Of a stretch of DNA of 64,000 bases, positions 56,420-64,000 are shown piece by piece (the first letter of the stretch is position 1; each line of letters starts with the position of its first letter). This stretch comes from Anaerocolumna sp. AGMB13020 (GTDB lineage: Bacteria; Bacillota; Clostridia; Lachnospirales; Lachnospiraceae). Made by a program: the position numbers and the translations under genes. The notes beneath the pieces were generated by a model. That model worked only from the letters and a program-made list of their open reading frames with translations, did not search any database and was not told the DNA's origin. Where the stretch lies: positions 372,001-436,000 of the forward strand of contig NZ_CP136910.1 in assembly GCF_033100115.1 (NCBI RefSeq). Direction: 5' to 3'.

Positions 56420-56781
56420 TAATCCTAAAGTCGAAAAAACATCTCCTGTAGCTCCATTCTTTTTCCGATTTCCAATGTATGTTTTTTTATTTCATCAGAT
56501 ACGAATATCTCCATTGCCTTACCATATTCTCCCCAAGCACCGGAGAAGTCCGCATCCAAAAGTCTTTACATATTTTCCGTCTACATATACTTCATACTGC
56601 CCATCTGTACCATTGATAAACATCTGATACATTAAACCAATACTAGAGGCGGCCTCCACCGTAAAAATAATACTCTCCTCTCCGCTCGTTGTACTCTAGT
56701 TTCCTGGAAACCTGGAATTTACATCATTCTCAACAAAACTCCCCCAACTATCAGGTTCGAGAGTTTTACTATTCAAAATGG
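56420..56781 (-). pseudogene. Decayed fragment of a beta-sandwich carbohydrate-active protein
   Basis: Read on the minus strand from about 56781: LEPDSWGSFVENDVNSRFPG, an in-frame TAG (56698-56696), FTVEAASSIGLMYQMFINGT, YEVYVDGKYVKT, then a frameshift near 56555-56565 into DADFSGAWGEYGKAMEIFVS and HTLEIGK, then stop. No start codon remains. The strand pattern resembles N-terminal sandwich domains of SGNH esterases or binding modules; the family is not certain. It lies between the IS element and the deacetylase gene and is probably the remains of a downstream partner of the deacetylase. Confidence 0.65.
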
Positions 56782-56860
56782 TGGCCTCCTTATATATCTC
56801 TTGGGTTATTGGGGGATTATCTCTTTTTTTGAAATTGCACTTAACCTTATGTTCGCTTAA

Positions 56861-57676
56861 CTAGTTGTCTAAAGTTACACTTGTACCACCCTTAATTTCA
56901 AATACTTTACCATTTACACTGATCCAGACAGAATTAAAAGAAGGATTATATACCTTATCCCCGCTCACAGTAAAACAAAGTCTGTCAGCTGCTTCCATAT
57001 AATCCACTATTTCTATATTGGTAGCATACCATATATCTGTTCTTCCCCCTATCATTTCACAGAACTCTTCCATCAACTCCCAGTTGTTATCAATTGTAAA
57101 CTCATAACTGTGACCCCATACATACATCATGTAAAGGTATTGCGTCTTAAAAAGGTTGCAAAACTCCTTGCCAAGTTGAAGTAGATTATGATTATGGTGG
57201 CAGGTTGCTTTCCATTCGTAGTAATCAGAGGGAAGTGTAAATCCATCAGAATTACCGACAATTCTAGCGTAACGAATTCCCATTGACGGCAGGAGCTTCT
57301 TAATGGAATCCGAATAGGAGCCATTGGGATAGGACAATCCCCTGACCGGATAGCCCATGATATCCTCTAATTCCTTCCTGTCCTTTAATACCTGTATGGC
57401 CACCTGCTCAATTGGAGAACGGGCAATGGTCGGATGCGTACTGGTATGAGCGGACACCTCATGACCTCGGTAAAGCTCTATGTATTCTGAGGAGGGAATG
57501 TATTGTTCTCCCTCAAGGCCTGAATTCAAATGGAAAGAACCTTTGATACCATATTTGTTGAATATTGATATAAGTTTGCGGTCCTCTAATTTACCGTCAT
57601 CGTAACTCATGGTCAATACTTTATGTTTTCCTTCCGGGTAACAAATATATATATTTTTAAGTACCTGATCGTCCAC
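56861..57676 (-). CDS. Polysaccharide deacetylase family protein (NodB fold)
   Basis: A 271-residue protein with a GTG start (57676) behind TGAGGAAAAAAA. The NodB domain (about 18-190) has the metal-binding aspartates in LTMSYDDGKLEDRKL and the His pair in VSAHTSTHPTIARS, then LSYPNGSYSDSIKKLLPSMG. The C-terminal 60 residues form a small beta domain. There is no signal peptide, so it may be intracellular and act on imported acetylated oligosaccharides; catalytic competence is likely but not sure. The gene precedes the pseudogene. Confidence 0.87.
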   Translation of the reverse strand: MDDQVLKNIYICYPEGKHKVLTMSYDDGKLEDRKLISIFNKYGIKGSFHLNSGLEGEQYIPSSEYIELYRGHEVSAHTSTHPTIARSPIEQVAIQVLKDRKELEDIMGYPVRGLSYPNGSYSDSIKKLLPSMGIRYARIVGNSDGFTLPSDYYEWKATCHHNHNLLQLGKEFCNLFKTQYLYMMYVWGHSYEFTIDNNWELMEEFCEMIGGRTDIWYATNIEIVDYMEAADRLCFTVSGDKVYNPSFNSVWISVNGKVFEIKGGTSVTLDN

Positions 57677-57751
57677 TTTTTTTCCTCAATCTTTCTGATA
57701 TTCTGTATAATGGTTGTATACTTAAACTGGTATACTTTTGATTCCACTGTG

Positions 57752-58735
57752 TCACTGTTCCTGCTGTTTCATGGTTCGGTATTGCCTGGGCGACATATTA
57801 TATTTTTCTCTGAATACCTTATGAAAATAACTGGTATTGTCATATCCAACTGCTGATATGATATCATTAACCGAAAGCGTCGTATTTCCAAGCAATTCTA
57901 CTGCTTTTTGAAAACGTTTTCGCTGCAATAGTTCCTTATACGTATAGCCTGTGCTCCGTTTGACAAGTCTGCTAAGCAGATAGACCGGTTGATTTAAGTC
58001 CTTTGCCAGTACTGTCAGATTGCTGTCCCGATAATTTTCTTCTATATGGCGTAATACTGATAATGTGAGGTAATTGTCATAAGGGTCATCCTCTCCTTGC
58101 TCAATTTTATCCGTATAATTTAAGAGTTGCAGAAATAACAACCCCATGGTTGTCTGATTAATCTTTCTCTTGTTGACCTGCTCATTTAAAATAGACCATA
58201 TCATATTTTCGATAAGATTCTGAACCGGCAGGATATCCGCTACTTTAAAATACAGATAACCCGCAGTTTTATTGTCTTGGCGCAGAGAGTCCACCAGGAA
58301 ATTCTTCAGCAGATTCTCTCCATCCAGCATCTGAAAAGCGACATCAAAGAATTCTGTCAAAACAATAAAGTTAATGGCAATATCCTCCAAACCGGCAGGA
58401 AGTATTTCCTGATAAGCATTCTGGTTCAGAAATAGCATATCTCCCTGATTTAATACTACCCTACTGTTATCATTTATAATGTGAGTAGTACTTCCGCTTA
58501 CCATATAAATAATTTCGATATAGTTATGCTTATGCTTCGGAAAATGTACAAATCGGGTATGTGTTCTGACATCTATGAGTTTACCTTTGGCTAGCATCTT
58601 CTTACTGTCAATGACAAAATCCTTTTCACTGGTATACAGATCTCTGGCTACCGTACTGTTTCCGGATAAGATATTCTGTTCTTCTTCTGTTATTTCTTTT
58701 AATTTTTCTAACAGTTCCTGGTGAATGATACCCAC
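57752..58735 (-). CDS. AraC-family regulator with cupin sensor domain
   Basis: A 327-residue regulator. The N-terminal cupin-like domain (about 55-150) has HFPKHKHNYIEIIYMVSGSTTHII and LNQGDMLFLNQNAYQEI. The C-terminal pair of helix-turn-helices (about 225-322) has LTVLAKDLNQPVYLLSRLVKRSTG and VNDIISAVGYDNTSYFHKVFREKY. The deacetylase gene follows 75 bases later on the same strand and may be a target. Confidence 0.92.
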   Translation of the reverse strand: MGIIHQELLEKLKEITEEEQNILSGNSTVARDLYTSEKDFVIDSKKMLAKGKLIDVRTHTRFVHFPKHKHNYIEIIYMVSGSTTHIINDNSRVVLNQGDMLFLNQNAYQEILPAGLEDIAINFIVLTEFFDVAFQMLDGENLLKNFLVDSLRQDNKTAGYLYFKVADILPVQNLIENMIWSILNEQVNKRKINQTTMGLLFLQLLNYTDKIEQGEDDPYDNYLTLSVLRHIEENYRDSNLTVLAKDLNQPVYLLSRLVKRSTGYTYKELLQRKRFQKAVELLGNTTLSVNDIISAVGYDNTSYFHKVFREKYNMSPRQYRTMKQQEQ

Positions 58736-58752
58736 TTCCTTTCCGAAAAATA

Positions 58753-59532
58753 TTAACCTAAAGCAACATCTAAAGTCATCATGATCATAAACCCGATAGC
58801 AAAACCAATAGTACCGATATTGGAATGCTCTCCTTCCGATGCTTCCGGTATCAATTCTTCAACCACCACATAGATCATTGCTCCTGCTGCAAAAGATAGT
58901 AAATAAGGCAGTACAGGAACTACCAGACCTGTTAGGAGAATTGTTATCAAGGCAGCTATAGGTTCTACAATTCCAGAGGACATACCATAAAGGAATGCTT
59001 TTCCCCTACTGGTTCCTTCACTTTTAAGGGGAAGGGATATAATTGCGCCTTCCGGAACATTCTGAATGGCGATACCGATAGCAAGTGCCATAGCTCCGGC
59101 AAAGGTTATGTCAGTATTTCCCTGCATCAATCCAGCAAATACCACACCTACTGCCATTCCCTCCGGAATGTTATGAAGTGTTACAGCCAGCACCAACATT
59201 GTGGTTTTCTTAAAGGTCGTACTGATTCCCTCCGGCTCTTCCCTGTCAAGGTGTAGATGTGGAACAATTTTATCTAGTAACAGCAAAAAAGCAATACCTA
59301 ATCCAAACCCTGTTATCGCAGGCACAAATGATAATTTTCCCATATCCTCTGACATGTCAATTGCCGGAATCAGCAGAGACCAAACAGAAGCAGCCACCAT
59401 TACACCTGAAGCAAATCCCAGCAGTATTTTTTGAACCAGCGGATTGATTCGATTTTTAAGCAGGAACACAAAAGCTGAACCCAGCGTTGTTCCTATAAAA
59501 GGAATTAAAATTCCCAAAGAGATAGTATTCAT
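58753..59532 (-). CDS. ZIP-family metal transporter (ZupT-like)
   Basis: A 259-residue membrane protein with about eight helices. The two metal-site helices contain LHNIPEGMAVGV near 118 and IQNVPEGAIISLPL near 157, the HNxPEG and QNxPEG motifs of the ZIP/ZupT family for zinc or other divalent cations. The charged loop KIVPHLHLDREEPEG (about 88-102) lies between helices 3 and 4. The gene is 17 bases upstream of the AraC gene on the same strand, with GAAAGG before the ATG. Confidence 0.92.
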   Translation of the reverse strand: MNTISLGILIPFIGTTLGSAFVFLLKNRINPLVQKILLGFASGVMVAASVWSLLIPAIDMSEDMGKLSFVPAITGFGLGIAFLLLLDKIVPHLHLDREEPEGISTTFKKTTMLVLAVTLHNIPEGMAVGVVFAGLMQGNTDITFAGAMALAIGIAIQNVPEGAIISLPLKSEGTSRGKAFLYGMSSGIVEPIAALITILLTGLVVPVLPYLLSFAAGAMIYVVVEELIPEASEGEHSNIGTIGFAIGFMIMMTLDVALG

Positions 59533-59612
59533 AATAAATCACCTTTCCTAAAATAAACTTCTAAATATCATTGATTTTATATAAACTTATTTATATAATT
59601 TCTCTGGTTTTA

Positions 59613-60509
59613 TTAATATGAACGATAAACAATGTCTTCATATTCATATTCAAAACCTTTTTTTCTGTACAAATTATATGCCTTTTCATTTTGAGTATCC
59701 AAATCTAGATAAAAATAATTCAAGTTCTCCCTTTTCAAAACTTTTGATAGTTTAGAAAGAGTATAATCGAGGAGTTCACTTCCATAACCCTTCCTTTGAT
59801 CTGATTTCGTTACAGCGATATACTCAATACGTCCATAACCAAGATTTTCGAACCATATCCATAATATAGCACCTGTAATATTACCATCACGTAATGAATA
59901 AGACATTTCATAGCCCTGTTCGAGATATTCGTACAGGCTATCAATATCTTCTTCCACCCAATCCTCCAGTACTTCTTTAAAAAGCTTGTTTATTTGAATA
60001 AGAATATCTTTATCGTCTCTTGTTGCAGAATAGATAATTCTATCTGGTTTCATAGAATAAGGCTTATTCTTATACAGCTTTATTTTCATTGTTATGTGAG
60101 AAGAAGATAAGGTAAAACCATTTTCTTCCAACACTTTGCAAAGACGTGTATTCTCCTTTATTACATCGAATGAGATTAATTTGTCTTGATATTTATACAT
60201 ATTTCTAAGCAGGTTTATACTCTCGAGTATATTTTCATATGTATAATTCTTTTCTTTCATAACAGGGCCAATGATAATTCCCTTTTTTTTATCAATTTCC
60301 ATAAATCCTATAATTCCCAGATTTTCATCCTTTTCTTTTATCATATAAAAGCAATCATTTATATTTTGATTGTTTTCATTCATTTCATTTTCCACATCCT
60401 TAAGGTCTCCGCGAGGAAACCCAAACCCAAGACTGTTATGACTGTAACTGAGCTTTAGCATTTCATTCAGAAAGCTGTGGTCAACATCTTTAATATTACT
60501 CAAATACAT
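59613..60509 (-). CDS. GNAT N-acetyltransferase
   Basis: A 298-residue protein. The C-terminal GNAT domain (about 150-295) has the acetyl-CoA loop VTKSDQRKGYGSELLDYTL near 232-250 and NEKAYNLYRKKGFEYEYED at the end. The N-terminal half looks like a second, diverged acyltransferase-like fold (NLGIIGFMEIDKKKGIIIGPVM). The substrate is unknown. It is a single gene with its own GAGGAG site. Confidence 0.85.
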   Translation of the reverse strand: MYLSNIKDVDHSFLNEMLKLSYSHNSLGFGFPRGDLKDVENEMNENNQNINDCFYMIKEKDENLGIIGFMEIDKKKGIIIGPVMKEKNYTYENILESINLLRNMYKYQDKLISFDVIKENTRLCKVLEENGFTLSSSHITMKIKLYKNKPYSMKPDRIIYSATRDDKDILIQINKLFKEVLEDWVEEDIDSLYEYLEQGYEMSYSLRDGNITGAILWIWFENLGYGRIEYIAVTKSDQRKGYGSELLDYTLSKLSKVLKRENLNYFYLDLDTQNEKAYNLYRKKGFEYEYEDIVYRSY

Positions 60510-60614
60510 AAATATCTCCTCGTAAACTACACTAAATTATAATTTTAAGAAATGTCAAGGATTAATCTCTCATCTTCTATTATAGTAAATAAAGAGAAAA
60601 AGCGCAAACATTCT

Positions 60615-60652
60615 TAAAAAAACTCCTGGGTTTTTATATACCCCGGAGTTTC
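60615..60652 (-). terminator. Terminator of the microcompartment operon
   Basis: On the minus strand GGAAACTCCGGGG pairs with CCCAGGAGTTT around a short A/T loop, followed by seven T. It is 28 bases after the eutP-like stop, so the eutP-like gene is last in the operon. Confidence 0.88.
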
Positions 60653-60679
60653 CTGCTGTATAGCAATAATATTAAATTC

Positions 60680-61105
60680 CTATTGCATAAGATATTGTCT
60701 CAGTTCTATTACTCCTTCACCGGTAACTGCACTAATATAGAAAATACGCTGACAGCCTGCCAGCTTTAACCATTCTCCCGCTCTGGCACAGTTAGCTTCT
60801 CTTTTGTCTATTTGAGTCACGATACCTATTACTTCTCTGTTAACAAGACTGGTTATGTTGGGACTGAACAGGGAATAATCCTCTGTAGCACTGAGCAGCA
60901 GCCCGACAACATCTGCTTCATAAGCGTAGAGTGCCAGTGCACTTGCAAGAGATTTTGTCTGAGCATATTCACCGGGCGTATCAATCAGCATATCCGTATA
61001 AGCGGTAGCCTGAGTTTTCGCATATTGAAGTTTCTCACCTTTTAATGCCTGGGTAAGGGTTGTTTTTCCACTTTCACTTCTTCCGATCAGTATCAGTTTT
61101 TTCAT
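60680..61105 (-). CDS. EutP/PduV-family GTPase
   Basis: A 141-residue Ras-like GTPase found in microcompartment operons. P-loop LIGRSESGKTTLTQAL at 5-20; DTPGEY near 43; TQID as base-recognition motif near 98. PduV binds the outside of the compartment and has been linked to its movement; the function here is by family. The gene overlaps the eutS-like gene by four bases and ends at a terminator. Confidence 0.9.
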   Translation of the reverse strand: MKKLILIGRSESGKTTLTQALKGEKLQYAKTQATAYTDMLIDTPGEYAQTKSLASALALYAYEADVVGLLLSATEDYSLFSPNITSLVNREVIGIVTQIDKREANCARAGEWLKLAGCQRIFYISAVTGEGVIELRQYLMQ

Positions 61106-61479
61106 GTTCTGGTAAGCTCACATACGGAAAAATTTAGTTTCTCCACCGCATACTCCAGTATTGCTTTCAGCGAAGCCTCTACTTCCGAAACACTTCCAGT
61201 TACAATCAAGGTACCGCTGAAACGATCAACAAATCCCAATTCCACACCAGAGGTCTTAATTGCAATATCTCCTGCTATTATAGCTGTTTCACTGGGTGAT
61301 ACCGTAAGAATGCCAATGGCAGCTTTCTGATAATCAATTTCAGGATTCAGACCCAGCTTTTTATACAGAACCTGATCCGGTCCTGCAATAATATGCGCCA
61401 GTGTAATCTGTTTGCCGGGAACGATTTCCTGAATGATTCTCATTTTATTGTCATTGGATATCATATCCTGAAAATTCAT
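61102..61479 (-). CDS. Microcompartment shell protein, EutS/PduU type
   Basis: A 125-residue circularly permuted BMC-domain protein. Start at ATG 61479 (MNFQDM), with GGAAGGAGAAACAG upstream; a longer frame reaches back into the activase gene. The N-terminal QEIVPGKQITLAHIIAG forms the beta-barrel cap strands of PduU/EutS. The BMC fold then runs AAIGILTVSPSETAIIAGDIA to LNFSVCELTRT. It forms hexamers in the shell facet. Other shell genes (PduA, EutN types) must lie beyond the right edge. Confidence 0.92.
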   Translation of the reverse strand: MNFQDMISNDNKMRIIQEIVPGKQITLAHIIAGPDQVLYKKLGLNPEIDYQKAAIGILTVSPSETAIIAGDIAIKTSGVELGFVDRFSGTLIVTGSVSEVEASLKAILEYAVEKLNFSVCELTRT

Positions 61480-61493
61480 CTGTTTCTCCTTCC

Positions 61494-62279
61494 TTATCCG
61501 CCTATCTGACAATTAAGACCTGATTTCAATGCTGCCTGAAGGAGCTCCTCCAGGGTTTCGTTGCTCAAAGGTTCTGCGTGCCGCATCTTATATTCTCTGC
61601 CAAGTCCGGTGTATTTGTCCTGACCTAATCTATGATAAGGCAGCAGATGTAAATCGGTGACTCCCGGAAGTGATTTTGCAAATTCTGCTATAGCACTGAT
61701 TTCCTTGACAGAAGCATTGAATTCCGGGATTACCGGTATACGGATAACCAGGCGGGTCCCGTCGTTATTTTTATTTTTTTCTGCTATCTTTCGGGCATTT
61801 TCAAGTATCAGACCATTGGGTCTTCCGGTATATTCTTCATGCTTGAATGAATCCATGTGCTTTATATCCAGCAGATAGACATCCAGCCAGGGAAGATATC
61901 TCTCGATTACAGAAAACTCAGAATAACCTGTACTTTCCATTGCTGTATTTATACCATATTCCCTTGCCGTTTTTAACAGTTCCACCGCAAAGTCCGGCTG
62001 GCAGAGAGCTTCACCTCCAGAAAGAGTAAGCCCACCACCAGACCTCCTATAGTAAGGAAGGTCCTTCATAACCTCTTCCATTACTTCCTCTACGGTTACA
62101 TCTTTCCCAATAACCTTCGGCTTTCCGTCCACAATCATGGTCTCAATCTCACGTTCCTGAGATTCCGGATTACAGCACCATCTGCATCTTAAATAACATC
62201 CCTTCAAAAACACGATAGTCCGTATGCCGGGACCGTCATGAATGGAAAATCTCTGTATATCGAATATTCTTCCCGTCAT
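61494..62279 (-). CDS. Glycyl-radical enzyme activating enzyme
   Basis: A radical-SAM protein of 261 residues that puts the radical on the neighbouring glycyl-radical enzyme. Start ATG 62279 behind AAAGGAATTATA. The [4Fe-4S] motif is C28-x3-C32-x2-C35 in GCYLRCRWCCNPES; LTLSGGEALCQPDF binds SAM. After CNPES the chain goes straight to the barrel. It lacks the cysteine-rich insertion with two extra clusters found in many diol-dehydratase and choline-lyase activases, and so resembles the shorter pyruvate formate-lyase type. It follows the enzyme gene by 112 bases. Confidence 0.92.
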   Translation of the reverse strand: MTGRIFDIQRFSIHDGPGIRTIVFLKGCYLRCRWCCNPESQEREIETMIVDGKPKVIGKDVTVEEVMEEVMKDLPYYRRSGGGLTLSGGEALCQPDFAVELLKTAREYGINTAMESTGYSEFSVIERYLPWLDVYLLDIKHMDSFKHEEYTGRPNGLILENARKIAEKNKNNDGTRLVIRIPVIPEFNASVKEISAIAEFAKSLPGVTDLHLLPYHRLGQDKYTGLGREYKMRHAEPLSNETLEELLQAALKSGLNCQIGG

Positions 62280-62391
62280 TATAATTCCTTTCGTGAATAT
62301 CATTCTTTATTAGATATTCCTGAATCAACCTAATCCCTTTTTTACGGAATGTCCTGCTTTTTTCTTCTTTTACAAGCATCTGCTTATCTCT

Positions 62392-64000
62392 TTATCCCGG
62401 AAATCCCTGTTCCGTTCTGGCAATAATATCATCCTGCAGCGACCTGGACAAAGTCGTAAATAACGCACTGTAACCAGCAACTCTGACTACCAGGTTTTTA
62501 TAGTTTTCAGGATGCTTTTGTGCATCTACCAGGGTATCACGGCTAACTACGTTGAACTGCATGTGACTTCCCTTCTGGTCAAAATATGCTCTTATCAGTG
62601 AGATAAAGTTATCAATTCCTCTGACACCGCTAAGAGCAGAGGGATGGAATTTCTGATTGAATAAAGTACCATTAGAGGCTATAAAATGATCAAGCTTTGC
62701 CACCGAGTTAGCTGCTGCCGTAGGTCCGTGAGTATCTCTTCCGGATGCCGGGGATACACCATCGGCAATCGGCGTACAGCTTAATCTTCCATCAGGAGTA
62801 GCTCCGGTCTGAGCTCCTAAAGGTACATTGGCCGATACAGGATATAATCCGGCCTGATAAGAACCACCTCTGGGATTCTTATAATTCTCCATGGGTTTCG
62901 TATAGGTATAGGCTATTTCCCTGGCAAAAAGATCCACATCTTCTATATCGTTACCAAACTTTGGAAGCTCGTTTATGTCATTTAACAGTTGTTCCCATCT
63001 GTTTTCCTGGGTGCTTGAAACTCCGTCCTTTAAAGCAACAGCGAGGATGTCTTTTATCTCTTTTTCTCCTACCTTGACTCCCTGTTCCAGCAGTTTCCTC
63101 ACAACAGCTTTTGTTGTTTCTTCTGCTTTTAAGGCGGATATTTTTACTGCTTCTGAAGAGGATATTTCATGTCCAAAATTGCTCTCCATAGCATTTTTGA
63201 AATCAAGAAGCGTATATTTCTTTTGCTCGAATACCAGTTTCTTAATTGCATAAAGTGCATCCGTCATATTGGCGATACCAAAACCTTGCGGTCCGGTAAA
63301 GTTATAGATGGCTCCGCCTTCCTGTACACTTTTTCCTCTTCCGATACAATCCTCCACCATGGAAGAAAGATAAGGCAGGGGGCACCTTTCACAATGTGCA
63401 AGATCAATGGAATTATCTGCATTGACCAGCAGCTCTATCATATAATTCATTTGCTTTTTATAAGCTTCAAAGAGTTCCTCAAAAGAGCTCATCTCTTCTA
63501 CTTCACCGGTTGGAACGCCCACCATTACTCCATTGTCTCTACCGTTATGAAAGGTAAATTCCAAAGGACGTAACATATTAAAGAAAGCAGCATCATGCCA
63601 ACCATCAGTCTTGCCAGCCTTTTGTGGTTCCACACAACCAATGATATTGTATTCTCTGGCATCTGCGAGAGTCAGCCCTCTGTTTACCAGGGAAGGAATC
63701 ACAACTTCATCATTATAGTAAGCCGGAAGTCCAATCCCCGTTCTAGTAAGCTTTGCTGCTTTTACCAGAAACTCGTGAGGTGTTTTATTCCATACCCTTA
63801 CGGACAACGATGGCTGAGGGAGCATTACATGCATGGAGGCCTCTATGCTCATATAGGAAAGATCATTGGTCACATCAATGCCTTCTCTGTTTTGACCACC
63901 TGCTATAAGGTTTTGAAAAAGGCTGTATCCTGCAAATCCTTCTGCAGAAGCCGCATCTCTAACTTTATTCAGATCATTTAACTTGACCCAGATGCAATCC
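62392..64000 (-). CDS. Glycyl-radical diol dehydratase, N-terminal part outside window
   Basis: The C-terminal 535 residues of a glycyl-radical enzyme; the frame is open to the right edge and perhaps 250-300 residues are missing. The active cysteine is in IIGCVEPQKAGKTDGWHD. The GCVEP string with Glu two residues on, and an Asp 14 residues after the Cys, match glycerol/1,2-propanediol dehydratases of the B12-independent type. The glycyl-radical motif RVAGYSALF lies about 27 residues from the C-terminus. With a BMC shell protein downstream, the likely job is propanediol or a similar diol to aldehyde inside a compartment, for example from fucose or rhamnose. Choline lyase is less likely but not excluded. 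Confidence 0.9.
   Translation of the reverse strand, partial: DCIWVKLNDLNKVRDAASAEGFAGYSLFQNLIAGGQNREGIDVTNDLSYMSIEASMHVMLPQPSLSVRVWNKTPHEFLVKAAKLTRTGIGLPAYYNDEVVIPSLVNRGLTLADAREYNIIGCVEPQKAGKTDGWHDAAFFNMLRPLEFTFHNGRDNGVMVGVPTGEVEEMSSFEELFEAYKKQMNYMIELLVNADNSIDLAHCERCPLPYLSSMVEDCIGRGKSVQEGGAIYNFTGPQGFGIANMTDALYAIKKLVFEQKKYTLLDFKNAMESNFGHEISSSEAVKISALKAEETTKAVVRKLLEQGVKVGEKEIKDILAVALKDGVSSTQENRWEQLLNDINELPKFGNDIEDVDLFAREIAYTYTKPMENYKNPRGGSYQAGLYPVSANVPLGAQTGATPDGRLSCTPIADGVSPASGRDTHGPTAAANSVAKLDHFIASNGTLFNQKFHPSALSGVRGIDNFISLIRAYFDQKGSHMQFNVVSRDTLVDAQKHPENYKNLVVRVAGYSALFTTLSRSLQDDIIARTEQGFPG

Noticed and set aside
57908..57922. TGAAAACGTTTTCG, close to a catabolite-response element
   Set aside because: It lies deep inside the AraC-family gene, where it encodes the common KRFQKA stretch; no nearby promoter makes use of it likely.

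Overview
The window looks like a low-GC, Gram-positive anaerobe of the Lachnospiraceae (Clostridium cluster XIVa, Clostridium phytofermentans-like). The grounds are AT-rich DNA with AGGAGG-type ribosome binding sites, a T-box in front of trp genes, many lipoprotein sugar-binding proteins, YesM/YesN two-component systems, plant-cell-wall hydrolases and a glycyl-radical microcompartment locus. Species cannot be fixed from sequence alone. Almost every gene lies on the minus strand. The exceptions are a GH5 glucanase, an aldo/keto reductase and an insertion sequence.

Layout. 1-5.9 kb: tryptophan operon read leftward (trpE-G-D-C-F-B, trpB cut by the left edge) behind a promoter and a tryptophan T-box with a TGG specifier. 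5.9-8.1 kb: a YjbR protein, a small membrane protein and a divergent GH5 lipoprotein glucanase with a palindrome between its -35 and -10. 8.2-11.8 kb: an rsgA-GNAT-APH-like kinase operon preceded by a 12-codon leader peptide and several terminator-like hairpins, which resembles antibiotic-responsive attenuation control. 11.8-12.1 kb: a 17-bp AT-rich repeat array. 12.1-16.3 kb: a ChvE/GguA/GguB-type monosaccharide ABC transporter. 16.6-21.2 kb: a beta-glucoside PTS operon (licT, EIIBC, 6-phospho-beta-glucosidase, EIIA) with two antiterminator/terminator sites. 21.3-24.7 kb: a response regulator, ABC exporter and histidine kinase module. 25-31.3 kb: a 232-bp palindromic element, then a sugar-sensing set (membrane-anchored binding protein, YesM-type kinase, YesN-type regulator, lipoprotein binding protein). 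31.4-35 kb: an aldo/keto reductase with a long structured leader, a patatin-like lipase and an ArsR/DUF2087 regulator pair.

35.7-53.4 kb: one long leftward cluster that reads as a beta-mannan utilisation locus. Surface GH26 mannanase would cut mannan, two ABC importers (neither with its own ATPase) would bring in oligosaccharides, a four-module carbohydrate-binding lipoprotein would hold substrate, and a GH130 phosphorylase would split the imported chains. NHL-repeat, Yip1 and DUF5696-like proteins of unclear role are embedded in it. 53.6-54.0 kb holds a second repeat array of about 27 bp that shares a core with the first. An IS3-family element (54649-56376) with a 3-bp target duplication follows, next to a decayed pseudogene, a polysaccharide deacetylase, an AraC regulator, a ZIP transporter and a GNAT.

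60.6-64 kb: the left end of a bacterial microcompartment locus (glycyl-radical diol dehydratase cut by the right edge, its activating enzyme, EutS/PduU shell protein, EutP/PduV GTPase), closed by a terminator. No rRNA, tRNA or CRISPR array was recognised.
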